From assembly GCA_035430005.1 (NCBI GenBank), contig DAOMFV010000010.1, forward strand, positions 1 to 64,000: a stretch of 64,000 nucleotides of DNA, read 5' to 3'. Below are positions 43,370 to 52,118 of this stretch, piece after piece. Below the pieces are notes generated by a model that worked only from the letters and a program-made list of their open reading frames with translations, was not told where the DNA came from and did not search any database. Every line of letters begins with the position of its first letter. Position 1 is the stretch's first letter. The position numbers and the translations under genes are program-made. Source of the stretch: JAEUIE01 sp035430005. Lineage in GTDB: Bacteria > Planctomycetota > Planctomycetia > Gemmatales > HRBIN36.

Positions 43370-44428
43370 ATGCAACGTAACAGTCAATTCATGGAACGCC
43401 TTTTTACCCTGATCATGACAGGGGCCTATGGCGTCGTGATGGTATGGATGTTCATCTCGAACTACCTGGGGTGGAGCAGTGGCGAGCGAAGCCTCTTGTC
43501 GCTGGTCACTACCTGGATTCAGTACGTCATCTTCATCGGTGGCATCATTCTGATCGTGCTTTTCTTCTTTCTCTTGTTCAACTTCAAAAGCGCGGGTGGT
43601 GGCCATCATCATAGTCACGAGCATGATCACGACCACGACCATGATCACGCGAACTGCGGCCATGATCACTCGCATGAACATGATCATTACCATAAAGGTG
43701 AGGCCGATCACCACCACGATCATAAAGAAGGCGAAACCCATGACTGTTGCGACCACGACCATGATCACAATTGGAACCCGATTCGGTATATTCCGCTCCT
43801 GATCCCGTTGATCCTGATTGTGATGGGGCTGCCCGATACCAAGATGATCGAGAATTTTGAAAAGCACCTCTATGAAAAGTCGGTCAAGGAACAGAAGCGG
43901 CCAGCCACCAATGAACAGATGGCCTGGATGTCTTTGGGAGCATTCACCTTTCCAGGAGAAGTATTTCCTTCCGTCAGTTTTAGTACCTCCATTGCTTCGG
44001 GACTTCTGGGCATGATTGATGAAATGGATGGAGAAGCCAGAAACGAGAAGCCTATCATGATTGATTTATCACAAATCGAAAAAGCCCTCAAAGATCCTGC
44101 TCTTCAACGCCAATACGCAAGTTACGGCAGAGTGGAAATCGAAGGGATGTTCGACCTGGAAGAAATGGGTCCATACTCGTTGTTTCGTATTGTGAGATTG
44201 CGAATGGCCTGCTGCTTGACCGATGCTCGTCCGGCCATGCTCGTCTGTGTCACCAAAAAGCCAATTCCTGCTCAGTTGCAGTCGAAAGGCGGAGGAAGCA
44301 CCACTAGATGGGTGAAAGTTCAGGGGCGGCTAAAGTTCGTCGAAGCTAACGATGGAAAATCACAAGCAATTATGAAAGTCAGTTTAATCGAACCTGCAAA
44401 GGTTCCCCCCTTCCCTTATCTGAACTGA
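43370..44428 (+). CDS. TIGR03943/DUF1980-like membrane protein with a His-rich loop
   Basis: A 352-residue protein. Membrane segments lie at about 12-33, 46-71 and 139-154. Between the second and third is a loop (79-133) containing 23 histidines, with many Asp and two Cys (THDCCDHDHDH), a likely metal-binding reservoir. The C-terminal soluble part (about 190-350) shows VSFSTSIASGLLG, RVEIEGMFDLEEMGPYSLFRIVRLRMACCLTDARP, and KVQGRLKFVE, as in the TIGR03943/YcgQ type proteins that accompany DUF318 permeases. Known members are encoded with zinc-uptake or zinc-regulated genes. The 12-bp gap to the permease supports joint action. Confidence 0.82.
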   Translation: MQRNSQFMERLFTLIMTGAYGVVMVWMFISNYLGWSSGERSLLSLVTTWIQYVIFIGGIILIVLFFFLLFNFKSAGGGHHHSHEHDHDHDHDHANCGHDHSHEHDHYHKGEADHHHDHKEGETHDCCDHDHDHNWNPIRYIPLLIPLILIVMGLPDTKMIENFEKHLYEKSVKEQKRPATNEQMAWMSLGAFTFPGEVFPSVSFSTSIASGLLGMIDEMDGEARNEKPIMIDLSQIEKALKDPALQRQYASYGRVEIEGMFDLEEMGPYSLFRIVRLRMACCLTDARPAMLVCVTKKPIPAQLQSKGGGSTTRWVKVQGRLKFVEANDGKSQAIMKVSLIEPAKVPPFPYLN

Positions 44429-44494
44429 TTTGGGACAATACCTGCTGAATAGAATGAAAGGTGTTGAAGCCCAAAAGGGCTAGAGGGTCATCTC

Positions 44495-45709
44495 ATGCTC
44501 CGATCCTGCCGAACCTCCTCGTGGTTATTGTTGTTATTGTCTTTCTTCGTTATGCCTCCTTCAACCCAGGCGGCATGCATTTGTCCCTTCTGCGGAGCGA
44601 TGCAGGGCCAAACGCTGGTGAAAGAAGTGCAGCAGGCCCGTTTCGTTCTTTATGGAGTTCCCAGCAATCCCCAGATCAAACGCGATGCCGACGGACGGGA
44701 GTTCAGCACGACCGACTTCACCATTGAAGAAGTCGTCAAACCCGATCCCTTCCTCAAGAACAAAAAGACTCTAACCCTGCCACGCTACATTCCGCCCTCA
44801 GCGGCCGGCGATGAGAAAATGCTCGTCTTCTGCGACCTCAGCAATGAGCAGCCTGATACTTATCTGATGATGACGATCAAAGACGTAGCTGTCGTTAAGT
44901 ACCTCAAGGAAGCAATGAAGATTGACGAAAAGGATGTCAGCAAACGCCTTCGGTTTTATTTCAACTATCTTGACCACTTCGATAATGAAGTGGCCTCCGA
45001 TGCCTATAAGGAATTTGCGAAAGCTGACTACGCTGATGTCGTAAAGCTTGTCAAGGATTACGGCGATGCTGACATGCGCAAGCGACTTCAAACCTGGCTC
45101 AAAGACCCCAACACCGCCATCTACCGTTACGGGTTGTTCGGCTTGATGCTCGGCCTCTGCGGTAAAAGCGAAGACGGTGAGGTATTCCTCTCTCTTCTCA
45201 ACGATCCTGACAAGAGCCTGATCTCCGGAATCGATGGCATCCTGGCCGGCTACATTCTGGTTGATCAGACTAACGGCTGGAAATACACCAAGTCATTGAT
45301 TATGGGCAACACCAGCGACTTCGCCAAACGCCATGCCGGGCTGCGAACCATTCGCTTCCTCTGGGATACCCACATGGGACATATCCCTCCTGACGAATTA
45401 CTCGGCGCGATGGAACAGTTCATCAGCCAGGGCGACATCGCTGACATGGCTATCGATGATCTGCGGAAGTGGAAGCAGTGGAAGTTCACTGACAAGATAC
45501 TTGAGCAAAGCAAGCGGGACACACATATCGGCGCTCTTGTGCAACGGGCCGTCCTGCGTTATATGCTCTCCGTGCCGCACGATAAGTATCCCGGGGCCAA
45601 GGCTTATGTGGAAGCAGTAAGAAAAGTCAATCCTGACAAGATCAAGGATGCTCAGGAAATACTTGACCTCGAAAAAGCGAACGAAGCGGATATCAGCAAG
45701 GCGAAGTAG
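44495..45709 (+). CDS. Secreted Cys-containing protein, tandem paralogue 1
   Basis: A 404-residue protein with a signal peptide ending near TQA (residue 26), then a Cys-rich start, ACICPFCGAMQGQTLVKEV. The next 100 residues are strand-rich (ARFVLYGVP, FTIEEVVKPDPF, LPRYIPPSAAGDEKMLVFCD); the remaining 250 are helical, of armadillo/HEAT-like character, ending in a charged tail. It is clearly related in sequence and order to the gene at 45830-46987, so they are tandem duplicates. I recognise no family. It follows the His-rich gene by 66 bp; a role in metal handling is only context. Confidence 0.6.
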   Translation: MLRSCRTSSWLLLLLSFFVMPPSTQAACICPFCGAMQGQTLVKEVQQARFVLYGVPSNPQIKRDADGREFSTTDFTIEEVVKPDPFLKNKKTLTLPRYIPPSAAGDEKMLVFCDLSNEQPDTYLMMTIKDVAVVKYLKEAMKIDEKDVSKRLRFYFNYLDHFDNEVASDAYKEFAKADYADVVKLVKDYGDADMRKRLQTWLKDPNTAIYRYGLFGLMLGLCGKSEDGEVFLSLLNDPDKSLISGIDGILAGYILVDQTNGWKYTKSLIMGNTSDFAKRHAGLRTIRFLWDTHMGHIPPDELLGAMEQFISQGDIADMAIDDLRKWKQWKFTDKILEQSKRDTHIGALVQRAVLRYMLSVPHDKYPGAKAYVEAVRKVNPDKIKDAQEILDLEKANEADISKAK

Positions 45710-45724
45710 TGATGCGGAACAAAC

Positions 45725-45810
45725 CTGCCGTCACTTCTCCCCTCTCCCTTGGAGGAGGGAGAGGGGTTGGGGGTGAGGGGGTGCGAAGCTAAGCTGCCGC
45801 GCCTGAACAC
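45725..45810 (+). repeat. Dispersed repeat R1, full copy
   Basis: An 86-bp copy starting 16 bp after the stop at 45709, with CTGCCGTCAC at the left, the CTCCCCTCTCCC / GGGAGAGGGG hairpin, and CTGCCGCGCCTGAACAC at the right. It separates the two tandem paralogues. Confidence 0.8.
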
Positions 45811-45829
45811 TAAGTAACATGGAGGCGAA

Positions 45830-46987
45830 ATGAAGTATTGGTTCTTCTCAGTGATAATAGGCGCTTGCTGCTTGTGCTCCCCTGCCCTGGCCCGGGCATG
45901 CGACTTCTGCACTAACCAGGGGCCGCCCCTGACGAAGGAGATTAATGCCGCCAACCTGGTCGTCTTTGGAAAGATCACTGATGCTCGTCTTGGGCCGGAT
46001 GGTATCAAGGGCAGCAGCGAATTCAGTGTTGAAACCGTTCTGCATGGTGAACGCAACTCCATCAAAGGTGGCAAGATTGTACTGCCTCGCTATGTGCCCC
46101 CTGTACCCGGGGTGAAGTACGTTATTTTCCTTGATGTTTCTCAAGGGCAATTTGATCCGTATCGCAGCATCGTTTGCTCCTCTGATCGTCTGGTTCAATA
46201 TGTGCAGAAGATGCCGGCCCTTACTGGAGCCGGAACACCGGCTGAACGTCAAGCCCGCCTGAAGTTTGTCTTCGATTACTTTCAGGATGCCGAGCCTGAA
46301 CTGGCCGCTGATGCCTACAAGGAATGGGCGATTGCCAGCAATCAAGACGTGGCTGCGCTAGCCAGTCAGCTCGATCCCGAAAAGCTGCGTCGCTGGCTCC
46401 TCGACCCGAAGACGCCCAATCATTGCTTGTCCCTCTACAGTTATCTGCTCGGTGCCTGCGGAAAGGCCGAGGACATCGCTCTGCTCAAGAACCTGGCTCT
46501 CAAGCCCCCCGATGCTCGCTATGCCGGCGCTCTCGATGGCATCATGGCGGGTGTTCTGGCTGGTGTTCACAGGCAGGATGCGGCAGAGGTATGGAACCTG
46601 GCCCGTACCATCCTTGTCGATAAGCAGCGTTCGTTCACTGAACGCTACGGCGTCCTGCGCTTTCTCCGCTTTCAGTACGAAGTGGACAACGCCGTTAACC
46701 GTAAACAGATCATTGCCTGCGTCGATCAGATGATTGACCTTCCCGATATGATTGACCTGGCTATCGGGCAATTACGCACCTGGAAGTGCTGGGATCAACA
46801 GGAACGGATATTCAAACTGTTTGATAGCCCGGTCGCAGAGGCTCCCATCACCCGTAGTGCAGTGGTGAAATTTGCCCTCAAATGCCCCAGTGACGAAGCG
46901 AAACAATTCATCGCACGCGCCCGGCTCAAGGACGCTAAGCTGGTGCAGGATGTCGAGGAATCGCTCGAATTATTCGAGAAACCGTGA
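45830..46987 (+). CDS. Secreted Cys-containing protein, tandem paralogue 2
   Basis: A 385-residue protein with signal peptide MKYWFFSVIIGACCLCSPALA and a start of the mature part ACDFCTNQGPPLTKEINAANLVVFG. It matches paralogue 1 throughout: FSVETVLHGERN, LPRYVPPVPGVKYVIFLDVS, ELAADAYKEWAIASNQDVAAL and GALDGIMAGVLAGV align with EEVVKPDPF, LPRYIPPSAAGDEKML, EVASDAYKEFAKADYADVV and GIDGILAGYILV. The shared cysteine-based CxxC-type motif after the signal is conserved in both, which makes metal or cofactor binding, or disulfide formation, likely. The function is unknown. Confidence 0.6.
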   Translation: MKYWFFSVIIGACCLCSPALARACDFCTNQGPPLTKEINAANLVVFGKITDARLGPDGIKGSSEFSVETVLHGERNSIKGGKIVLPRYVPPVPGVKYVIFLDVSQGQFDPYRSIVCSSDRLVQYVQKMPALTGAGTPAERQARLKFVFDYFQDAEPELAADAYKEWAIASNQDVAALASQLDPEKLRRWLLDPKTPNHCLSLYSYLLGACGKAEDIALLKNLALKPPDARYAGALDGIMAGVLAGVHRQDAAEVWNLARTILVDKQRSFTERYGVLRFLRFQYEVDNAVNRKQIIACVDQMIDLPDMIDLAIGQLRTWKCWDQQERIFKLFDSPVAEAPITRSAVVKFALKCPSDEAKQFIARARLKDAKLVQDVEESLELFEKP

Positions 46988-46996
46988 TCGTATATT

Positions 46997-47084
46997 TCTC
47001 TCCCCCTTTCCAAGGGGGAGTTGGAGGGGGTAAATCCTCCGTAACATCAAACCCCACCCGACCTCCCCTTGCTAAGGGGAGGAG
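46997..47084 (+). repeat. Dispersed repeat R2, copy A
   Basis: An 88-bp element starting 10 bp after the stop at 46987. It has two hairpins: CCCCCTTTCCAAGGGGG at the left and CTCCCCTTGCTAAGGGGAG at the right. Copy B (48165-48251) matches it along its full length. Confidence 0.75.
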
Positions 47085-47164
47085 CTATTGTCAATGTTGC
47101 TCATTTCGAGCAGTTTCATATCTTTGAGAGGGTAATCGTTTTTCCATTACCCGTGAGTAGCACG

Positions 47165-47332
47165 ATGTCGCACATTGAACGTAAGTCAGAATTGAAGCGT
47201 AAACGCAAGCGCCGAGCCACCGTCGCCAAGCTGAAAACCAAGCTGGCGGCGACCAAGAATCCGACCGATAAGGAAGTCATCGTCGCCAAGATCAAGCGGG
47301 TCAGCCCCCTGTGGAAGCCGATGGCGAAGTAA
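47165..47332 (+). CDS. Small basic protein (DUF6800-like)
   Basis: A 55-residue protein from the ATG at 47165 (a longer frame starts at 47069). It begins MSHIERKSELKRKRKRRATV and ends in WKPMAK; about a third of its residues are Lys or Arg. The pattern of ERxxEL followed by repeated basic blocks resembles DUF6800, a small family found in Planctomycetes; I recall this only loosely. The high charge suggests binding to RNA, ribosomes or DNA. It lies 3 bp from the stop of the minus-strand gene that follows. Confidence 0.6.
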   Translation: MSHIERKSELKRKRKRRATVAKLKTKLAATKNPTDKEVIVAKIKRVSPLWKPMAK

Positions 47333-47335
47333 TCG

Positions 47336-48085
47336 CTACGATTTCATCTCGCTGCGTTTCTTCATCTCATCTCGAAGCCTGGCTGCCGCCTCGTAGTCTT
47401 CCTTTTCGATGGCTTTGGCCAGTTGCTCCTTCAGCGTCAGCTTGACGTTGTGCTCCTTGCGGAGCTGCTTCAACTTCTTCTTCAATTCACGGACGAGCGG
47501 GTCTTTGTCATACCGCTCGTCCTGTTCGTATTCAATGAACACTTCCTTGATGCGTTGCAGTCCATCTCGAATGGCGTCGATAGCCGTTTCAGGCGTTTCC
47601 TTCAGTAGCGAGGATTCCACCTGGGCGGCGGTGCGATGGAACAGCACGAATGGACGATACTGCTCGTGAGCGGTGACATAATCCTGGTGCGGCGCGTTGG
47701 CTTTGACAAAGTCCATGAAAGCCAGGGTATGATCAGCGTCACGGATGGCGCGATCAAACTGATTCATCGTCAGGAACGCCACCCGGCGATGATAGAACTG
47801 CACAAACTCCCGGTCCGCCTCGATGCACTGATCTTCGGTCATGGTGAACGGCTCGTCTGATTCCAGCCCCTGGCGACGCATCAAATCACGCAGGAAATCC
47901 AGGTAAGTCAGGAACCCGCTGGGACGTGTGCCATCGGGCCTGCCCTTGATCTCCATCTGCAACACGCCCAGATCGATGCGCAGTTGAATCACCTGGCGAC
48001 TATCGCCGGCGGTGACCATGCGAGCCTGTATCATGCCAGGCTTGAACTCCCAGCCTGCCAGCGCGCGATCAATATCCTGACCCAT
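47336..48085 (-). CDS. UvrB/UvrC-motif protein
   Basis: About 249 residues from the ATG at 48085 (MGQDIDRALAGWEF), chosen because AGAGG precedes it. The N-terminal 100 residues have a strand-rich pattern ending in VIQLRIDLGVLQMEIKGRPDG, and a helical middle part follows. The C-terminal LKEQLAKAIEKEDYEAAARLRDEMKK is the UvrB/C helix-hairpin motif, which mediates interactions in UvrB and UvrC but also occurs in regulators such as McsA/CtsR partners. No metal-binding CxxC pairs are present. The function is not known. The gene is flanked by the two R2 repeats. Confidence 0.75.
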   Translation of the reverse strand: MGQDIDRALAGWEFKPGMIQARMVTAGDSRQVIQLRIDLGVLQMEIKGRPDGTRPSGFLTYLDFLRDLMRRQGLESDEPFTMTEDQCIEADREFVQFYHRRVAFLTMNQFDRAIRDADHTLAFMDFVKANAPHQDYVTAHEQYRPFVLFHRTAAQVESSLLKETPETAIDAIRDGLQRIKEVFIEYEQDERYDKDPLVRELKKKLKQLRKEHNVKLTLKEQLAKAIEKEDYEAAARLRDEMKKRSEMKS

Positions 48086-48164
48086 AGCGAGACCTCTTAT
48101 CACTTTTCTATTATACAACCGTCTACAGTACGATTGAGTATCGGAACATCATTCTTTTCGATAG

Positions 48165-48251
48165 TCTCTCCCCCCTTTCTAAGGGGGAGTTGGAGGGGGT
48201 AAACTCTCCGTGATTTAACCCCACCCAACCTTCCCTTGGCAAGGGGAGGAG
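48165..48251 (+). repeat. Dispersed repeat R2, copy B
   Basis: An 87-bp element in the same orientation as copy A, about 83% identical by eye. The same two hairpins are present (CCCCCTTTCTAAGGGGG and TTCCCTTGGCAAGGGGAGG). It lies between the UvrB/C-motif gene and the PVC heme gene. The two copies bracket 47,165-48,085. Confidence 0.75.
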
Positions 48252-48337
48252 AATACTGACCCTTTGCCATTGAACGCTCTAAACTGTAAATAGTATTCAA
48301 CCCTCCTTCTGATCCCTCCAGGCAAGGTTCCCCAAAG

Positions 48338-51300
48338 ATGAGAGTTCTTCCCCTGCCGGCGTTGTTGACGCTGCTGGCTTTCAGCACGGTGATATTGATC
48401 TCCAGTAGTCAAACGGCTGTGGCTGATGATAAGTCTGAATTGTCGTGGATCTGGACGCCGGAAGCGAAAGAGACCATGCATCTTCCCGCGGGGACACGCT
48501 GGTTTCGTAAGACCTTTGAGATTGATCGCCCGATTGCCAACCCGGTCGATGAAGCTCTGCTCGAATTGACTGCCGATGATGGCTTTACTGTCTGGTTCAA
48601 TGGCCACGAAGTAGGCTTGGGCGATACCTGGCGACAGATATACCGATTTGATGTCAAGAAATGGGCTAAACACGGAACCAACGTGATCGCCGTGGCTGCT
48701 ACTAACACTACCCCCTCTGCTGCCGGCCTGCTGGCTCGAATTGCTGTCACTCCCAACGGCAAATCGAAGATGGCCTTCAACAGCGATGCCAGTTGGAAGT
48801 CGACATCGACAGAACCTGCGGCGAATTGGACTCAAGTTGATTTCAATGACAGTGCCTGGAACCCTGTTCATGTCATCGGAAGTTATGGAACTAACCCCTG
48901 GGGCAAGATCAACTGGGACAGTGCCCCCACTTCGAGCCGGTTCACAGTGCCTGAAGGTTTCGTCGTCGAAACAGTCGTTCCACCTACTCCCAATATGGCT
49001 AAGGTCGATAACAAGCTGCCCTTCTCGATCATCAACATGACCTTCGACAACAGAGGGAGGCTGCTGGTCTCTCAAGAGCGAGGCCCGGTGCTGCTCTGCA
49101 CCGATCCCAACAGCGACGGCGTGATGCAGAACATCAGGCCTTATTGCAAACAGGTCAAGAATGCCCAGGGGTTGTGCTGGGTTCGAGATGCACTGCTCGT
49201 CGTAGGCGATGGCCCCAAGGGCACAGGCCTTTACCGAGCCAAAGATACCAAGGGTGCTGATGAAACCGATGAAGTCGAACTGCTTCACAAGTTCAAAGGC
49301 AGCATGGGCGAACATGGCCCCCATGCCATCATTCATGGCCCCGATGACTGGCTCTATGTCGTCATCGGCAACCATGCCTGGGCCCAGCCCGAAAAGCTGG
49401 CTGAGAACTCGCCCCTGAAGCGTTGGCCCAAGGGCGATTTCGGCCCCGATCAGGGCAAGCCGAACACCACCGAGGATGTGCTGTTGCCGCGCCTGAACGA
49501 TGGTCGTGGCCATGCTGCCAATATCCTCGCGCCGGGAGGCACGATCTGGCGTATGGATCATGAAGGGAAGAACATCAGCCAGGTCGCTGCCGGCTTCCGT
49601 AACCATTTCGATGCGGCTTTCCGTTCGGATGGTGAACTCTTCACCTTCGACAGCGATATGGAATGGGACGAAGGGCTGCCCTGGTATCGAGCGGTGCGTG
49701 TCTGCCATGTGCCGCCGGGCGCCGATTATGTTTGGCGCACCGGAGCTGCGAATACGCCGAATTACTACATCGACAGCCTTCAGCCGATCCTCGAGACTGG
49801 TCGTGGTTCACCCACCGGCCTGACTTTCTATGAACACCATCAGTTCCCGAAGAAGTATCAGGGCGCCTTCTTCATGGCGGACTGGTCGATTGGCGTCATC
49901 TGGGCGGTACATCTCAAACAGAACGGCGCCAGCTTCAAAGGCGAATCTGAGAAGTTCTGTGTCGGCGCTCCGCTGAACGTGACTGATTTGGAAGTTGGCC
50001 CCGATGGCTGTCTCTATTTCGCACTCGGTGGCCGAGGTTCTGCGGGAGGTATCTACAAGATCAAGTACACCGGGCAGCCGGAACAGGATAAGAGCTACCA
50101 GACACATAATCAGCCACTGGCTGCGTGGAGCACATCACGAAGTACCTTCAACAATCCTCAATCGAAGCCCCCTGCCCTTGAGACCTGTCTGGGGGCGCTC
50201 AAGAGCGGCGACGCCATGAAGGCCCGCCATGCCTGCGAAGACATCATCCGCTACGGCTACGAAGTCTCGCCCGATCAACTCTGGCCCTTGCTTAATAGTG
50301 CTGATCAATTCCTTAGAACAGCAGCAAGGCTGGTGTTGCAGCGAATCGAACCTGCCAAGTGGATCGACAAGCTCAGTGCCTCCAGCGATTTGCAGGCAAT
50401 GGAAGCGATCATCGCCCTGTGCAAAACCAACCAGATGGATCAGCACAAGAACCTTGTTCTTGATCGCCTGGCTCGCCTGAAAGACACCTCGAATCCTGAG
50501 GAGCAACTTCAACAACTGCGCACCTGGCAGATGGCGATCATCCACAGCGAGTTGGATGGCAAGCAACCTGTTGTTCAGAAAGCGATCCAGAAGTGGTTCG
50601 AGATGTTTCCCACGGGCGATGATCGGGTCAATCGAGAGCTCGCTATTCTTCTGGTTAATGCTCATAAGCAGGAATGGACGAACCTGCCTGTTCCCAACAA
50701 GCTGGTTGACGAGATGACCAAATCGTTGACCGACCGCAAACAGCAGATCTACTACTTTTACATTCTCCGTCTGTTGCATCGTGATTGGTCGGAGGCTCTC
50801 AAGCAGTCTGTCCTGACATGGTTCGAGCAGACCAAAAGCTGGACGGGTGGCCACAGCTTCACGCCGTTCATGGAAAATATCTTCTTCGATTGGTCTGTAT
50901 CCCTGGATCAAGCTGATCGAGCGAAGATTCTGAGCAAGGTCGATCAATGGCCCTTTGTTGTCTCTGTCCTGCTGCGAAGCAAGGAAACTCACTTATCAAC
51001 TCAGCAACTGGTGGGTCTGATCGAAAACTTGTCCCCCACCAAAGACGATGCCACTCGCAATCTTCGTGATGTCCTGGTGGAGCAACTGGGGAAGAGCAAT
51101 GAACAGGTTGAGGCGCAGAAATCGCTCCGACTGCTGACAGATCGGCATCCGGAACTGCTCGATGCCGCCCTGCGTTCTTTGACGAAGTCTGTGTCATCTG
51201 AAAACGTGCCCTACTACCTCTCAGGACTGCGGTCGGCTTCTCCTCTGGTTCTTCGAGATAGCATCGTCGCTTTGCTGAAAGCGAAGTATCAGCCAAAGGC

Positions 51301-51991
51301 TGAAGATGCTGAGACATATCGGTGCGTCTTGCTGGGCGTCAGTCGCCTGGCTGATCGTGACCGTATGGAGGCGATCAAGCTGTTGCAACACTGGAAGAAA
51401 CAGCAGTTCTCACCCGATGGCAAAGACCTACAGGCGGAGCTCAAAGGCTGGTCGCGCTGGTATGGCCAACAGTTCCCCAAGGCGACACCATTGCTCAATG
51501 TCAGTGCCATCACTGCCAGTTCAAAGTGGAAGATGGACGAGCTTAGGAATTTTCTCGAAAAGGATGAAAAAGGACTTCATGGGGATGTGGCTCGTGGCAA
51601 GCTGGTATTCACCAAGGCCAACTGTATCAAGTGCCACAAGTTCGGCAGCGAAGGTGACGGCCTGGGGCCAGACCTGACGACCCTGAAGAGCCGATTCCAA
51701 CGTGCTGATATCCTCGAATCGATCCTTGATCCCTCAAAGGTCATCAGCGATCAGTATCGTGGTACAGTGATCGTAACCGAAAATGGCCAGACCATCACCG
51801 GCCTGGCTGCTCCCCAAGGCGATTCAGTTACCGTTCTTCAACTGGACGGCACAAAGATCACCTTGAAAAAGAGCGAGATCGAGTCGCAGGTCGCTTCCAC
51901 AGTTTCCCCGATGCCCGAGAAGCTGATCGACGAGCTCACTCTTCAAGAAATTGCCGATCTGTTCGCCTATTTGCTGTCAACTCCTAAATAA
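48338..51991 (+). CDS. PVC-type CxxCH heme protein with propeller domain
   Basis: A 1217-residue secreted protein: signal peptide (to about residue 29), a galactose-binding-like domain (about 35-200; WIWTPEAKETMHLPAGTRWFRKTF, WFNGHEVGLGDTW), then the PVC propeller (about 205-570; FVVETVVPPTPN, GLCWVRDALLVVGDG, GPHAIIHGPDDWLYVVIGNHA, DVLLPRLNDGRGHAANILAPGG, EGLPWYRAVRVCHVPPGADYVWRTG). A long helical HEAT-like stretch follows (about 600-1060). The C-terminus has the single heme site CIKCHKFG (C1096, C1099, H1100). Family role is unknown but related genes are numerous in Planctomycetes, often linked to sugar or sulfatase metabolism. It is followed by an R1 repeat. Confidence 0.92.
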   Translation: MRVLPLPALLTLLAFSTVILISSSQTAVADDKSELSWIWTPEAKETMHLPAGTRWFRKTFEIDRPIANPVDEALLELTADDGFTVWFNGHEVGLGDTWRQIYRFDVKKWAKHGTNVIAVAATNTTPSAAGLLARIAVTPNGKSKMAFNSDASWKSTSTEPAANWTQVDFNDSAWNPVHVIGSYGTNPWGKINWDSAPTSSRFTVPEGFVVETVVPPTPNMAKVDNKLPFSIINMTFDNRGRLLVSQERGPVLLCTDPNSDGVMQNIRPYCKQVKNAQGLCWVRDALLVVGDGPKGTGLYRAKDTKGADETDEVELLHKFKGSMGEHGPHAIIHGPDDWLYVVIGNHAWAQPEKLAENSPLKRWPKGDFGPDQGKPNTTEDVLLPRLNDGRGHAANILAPGGTIWRMDHEGKNISQVAAGFRNHFDAAFRSDGELFTFDSDMEWDEGLPWYRAVRVCHVPPGADYVWRTGAANTPNYYIDSLQPILETGRGSPTGLTFYEHHQFPKKYQGAFFMADWSIGVIWAVHLKQNGASFKGESEKFCVGAPLNVTDLEVGPDGCLYFALGGRGSAGGIYKIKYTGQPEQDKSYQTHNQPLAAWSTSRSTFNNPQSKPPALETCLGALKSGDAMKARHACEDIIRYGYEVSPDQLWPLLNSADQFLRTAARLVLQRIEPAKWIDKLSASSDLQAMEAIIALCKTNQMDQHKNLVLDRLARLKDTSNPEEQLQQLRTWQMAIIHSELDGKQPVVQKAIQKWFEMFPTGDDRVNRELAILLVNAHKQEWTNLPVPNKLVDEMTKSLTDRKQQIYYFYILRLLHRDWSEALKQSVLTWFEQTKSWTGGHSFTPFMENIFFDWSVSLDQADRAKILSKVDQWPFVVSVLLRSKETHLSTQQLVGLIENLSPTKDDATRNLRDVLVEQLGKSNEQVEAQKSLRLLTDRHPELLDAALRSLTKSVSSENVPYYLSGLRSASPLVLRDSIVALLKAKYQPKAEDAETYRCVLLGVSRLADRDRMEAIKLLQHWKKQQFSPDGKDLQAELKGWSRWYGQQFPKATPLLNVSAITASSKWKMDELRNFLEKDEKGLHGDVARGKLVFTKANCIKCHKFGSEGDGLGPDLTTLKSRFQRADILESILDPSKVISDQYRGTVIVTENGQTITGLAAPQGDSVTVLQLDGTKITLKKSEIESQVASTVSPMPEKLIDELTLQEIADLFAYLLSTPK

Positions 51992-52015
51992 TAGTCAGTG
52001 ACTCGACTGAGCAAA

Positions 52016-52100
52016 TCTGCCATCACGTCTCCCCTCTCCCTGGAGGGAGAGGGGTTGGGGGTGAGGGGGAGCCGAGAAGAAGCTGCCGTCACTGAAACAC
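52016..52100 (+). repeat. Dispersed repeat R1, full copy
   Basis: An 85-bp copy starting 25 bp after the stop at 51991. The outer direct repeats are TCTGCCATCAC and GCTGCCGTCACTGAAACAC, and the core hairpin is CTCCCCTCTCCC / GGGAGAGGGG. Confidence 0.82.
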
Positions 52101-52118
52101 CAATATGGATCAGCTGCT

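Noticed and set aside
43121..43867. Minus-strand frame (248 codons) with Met/Val/Ile runs over the His-rich gene
   Set aside because: It is the complement of the His/Asp codon repeats, which read as Met/Val/Ile on the other strand.
48215..49708. Long minus-strand frame (497 codons) opposite the PVC heme gene
   Set aside because: It lies in a frame mirrored by the strong codon bias of the plus-strand heme gene, and its translation has no recognisable motif.
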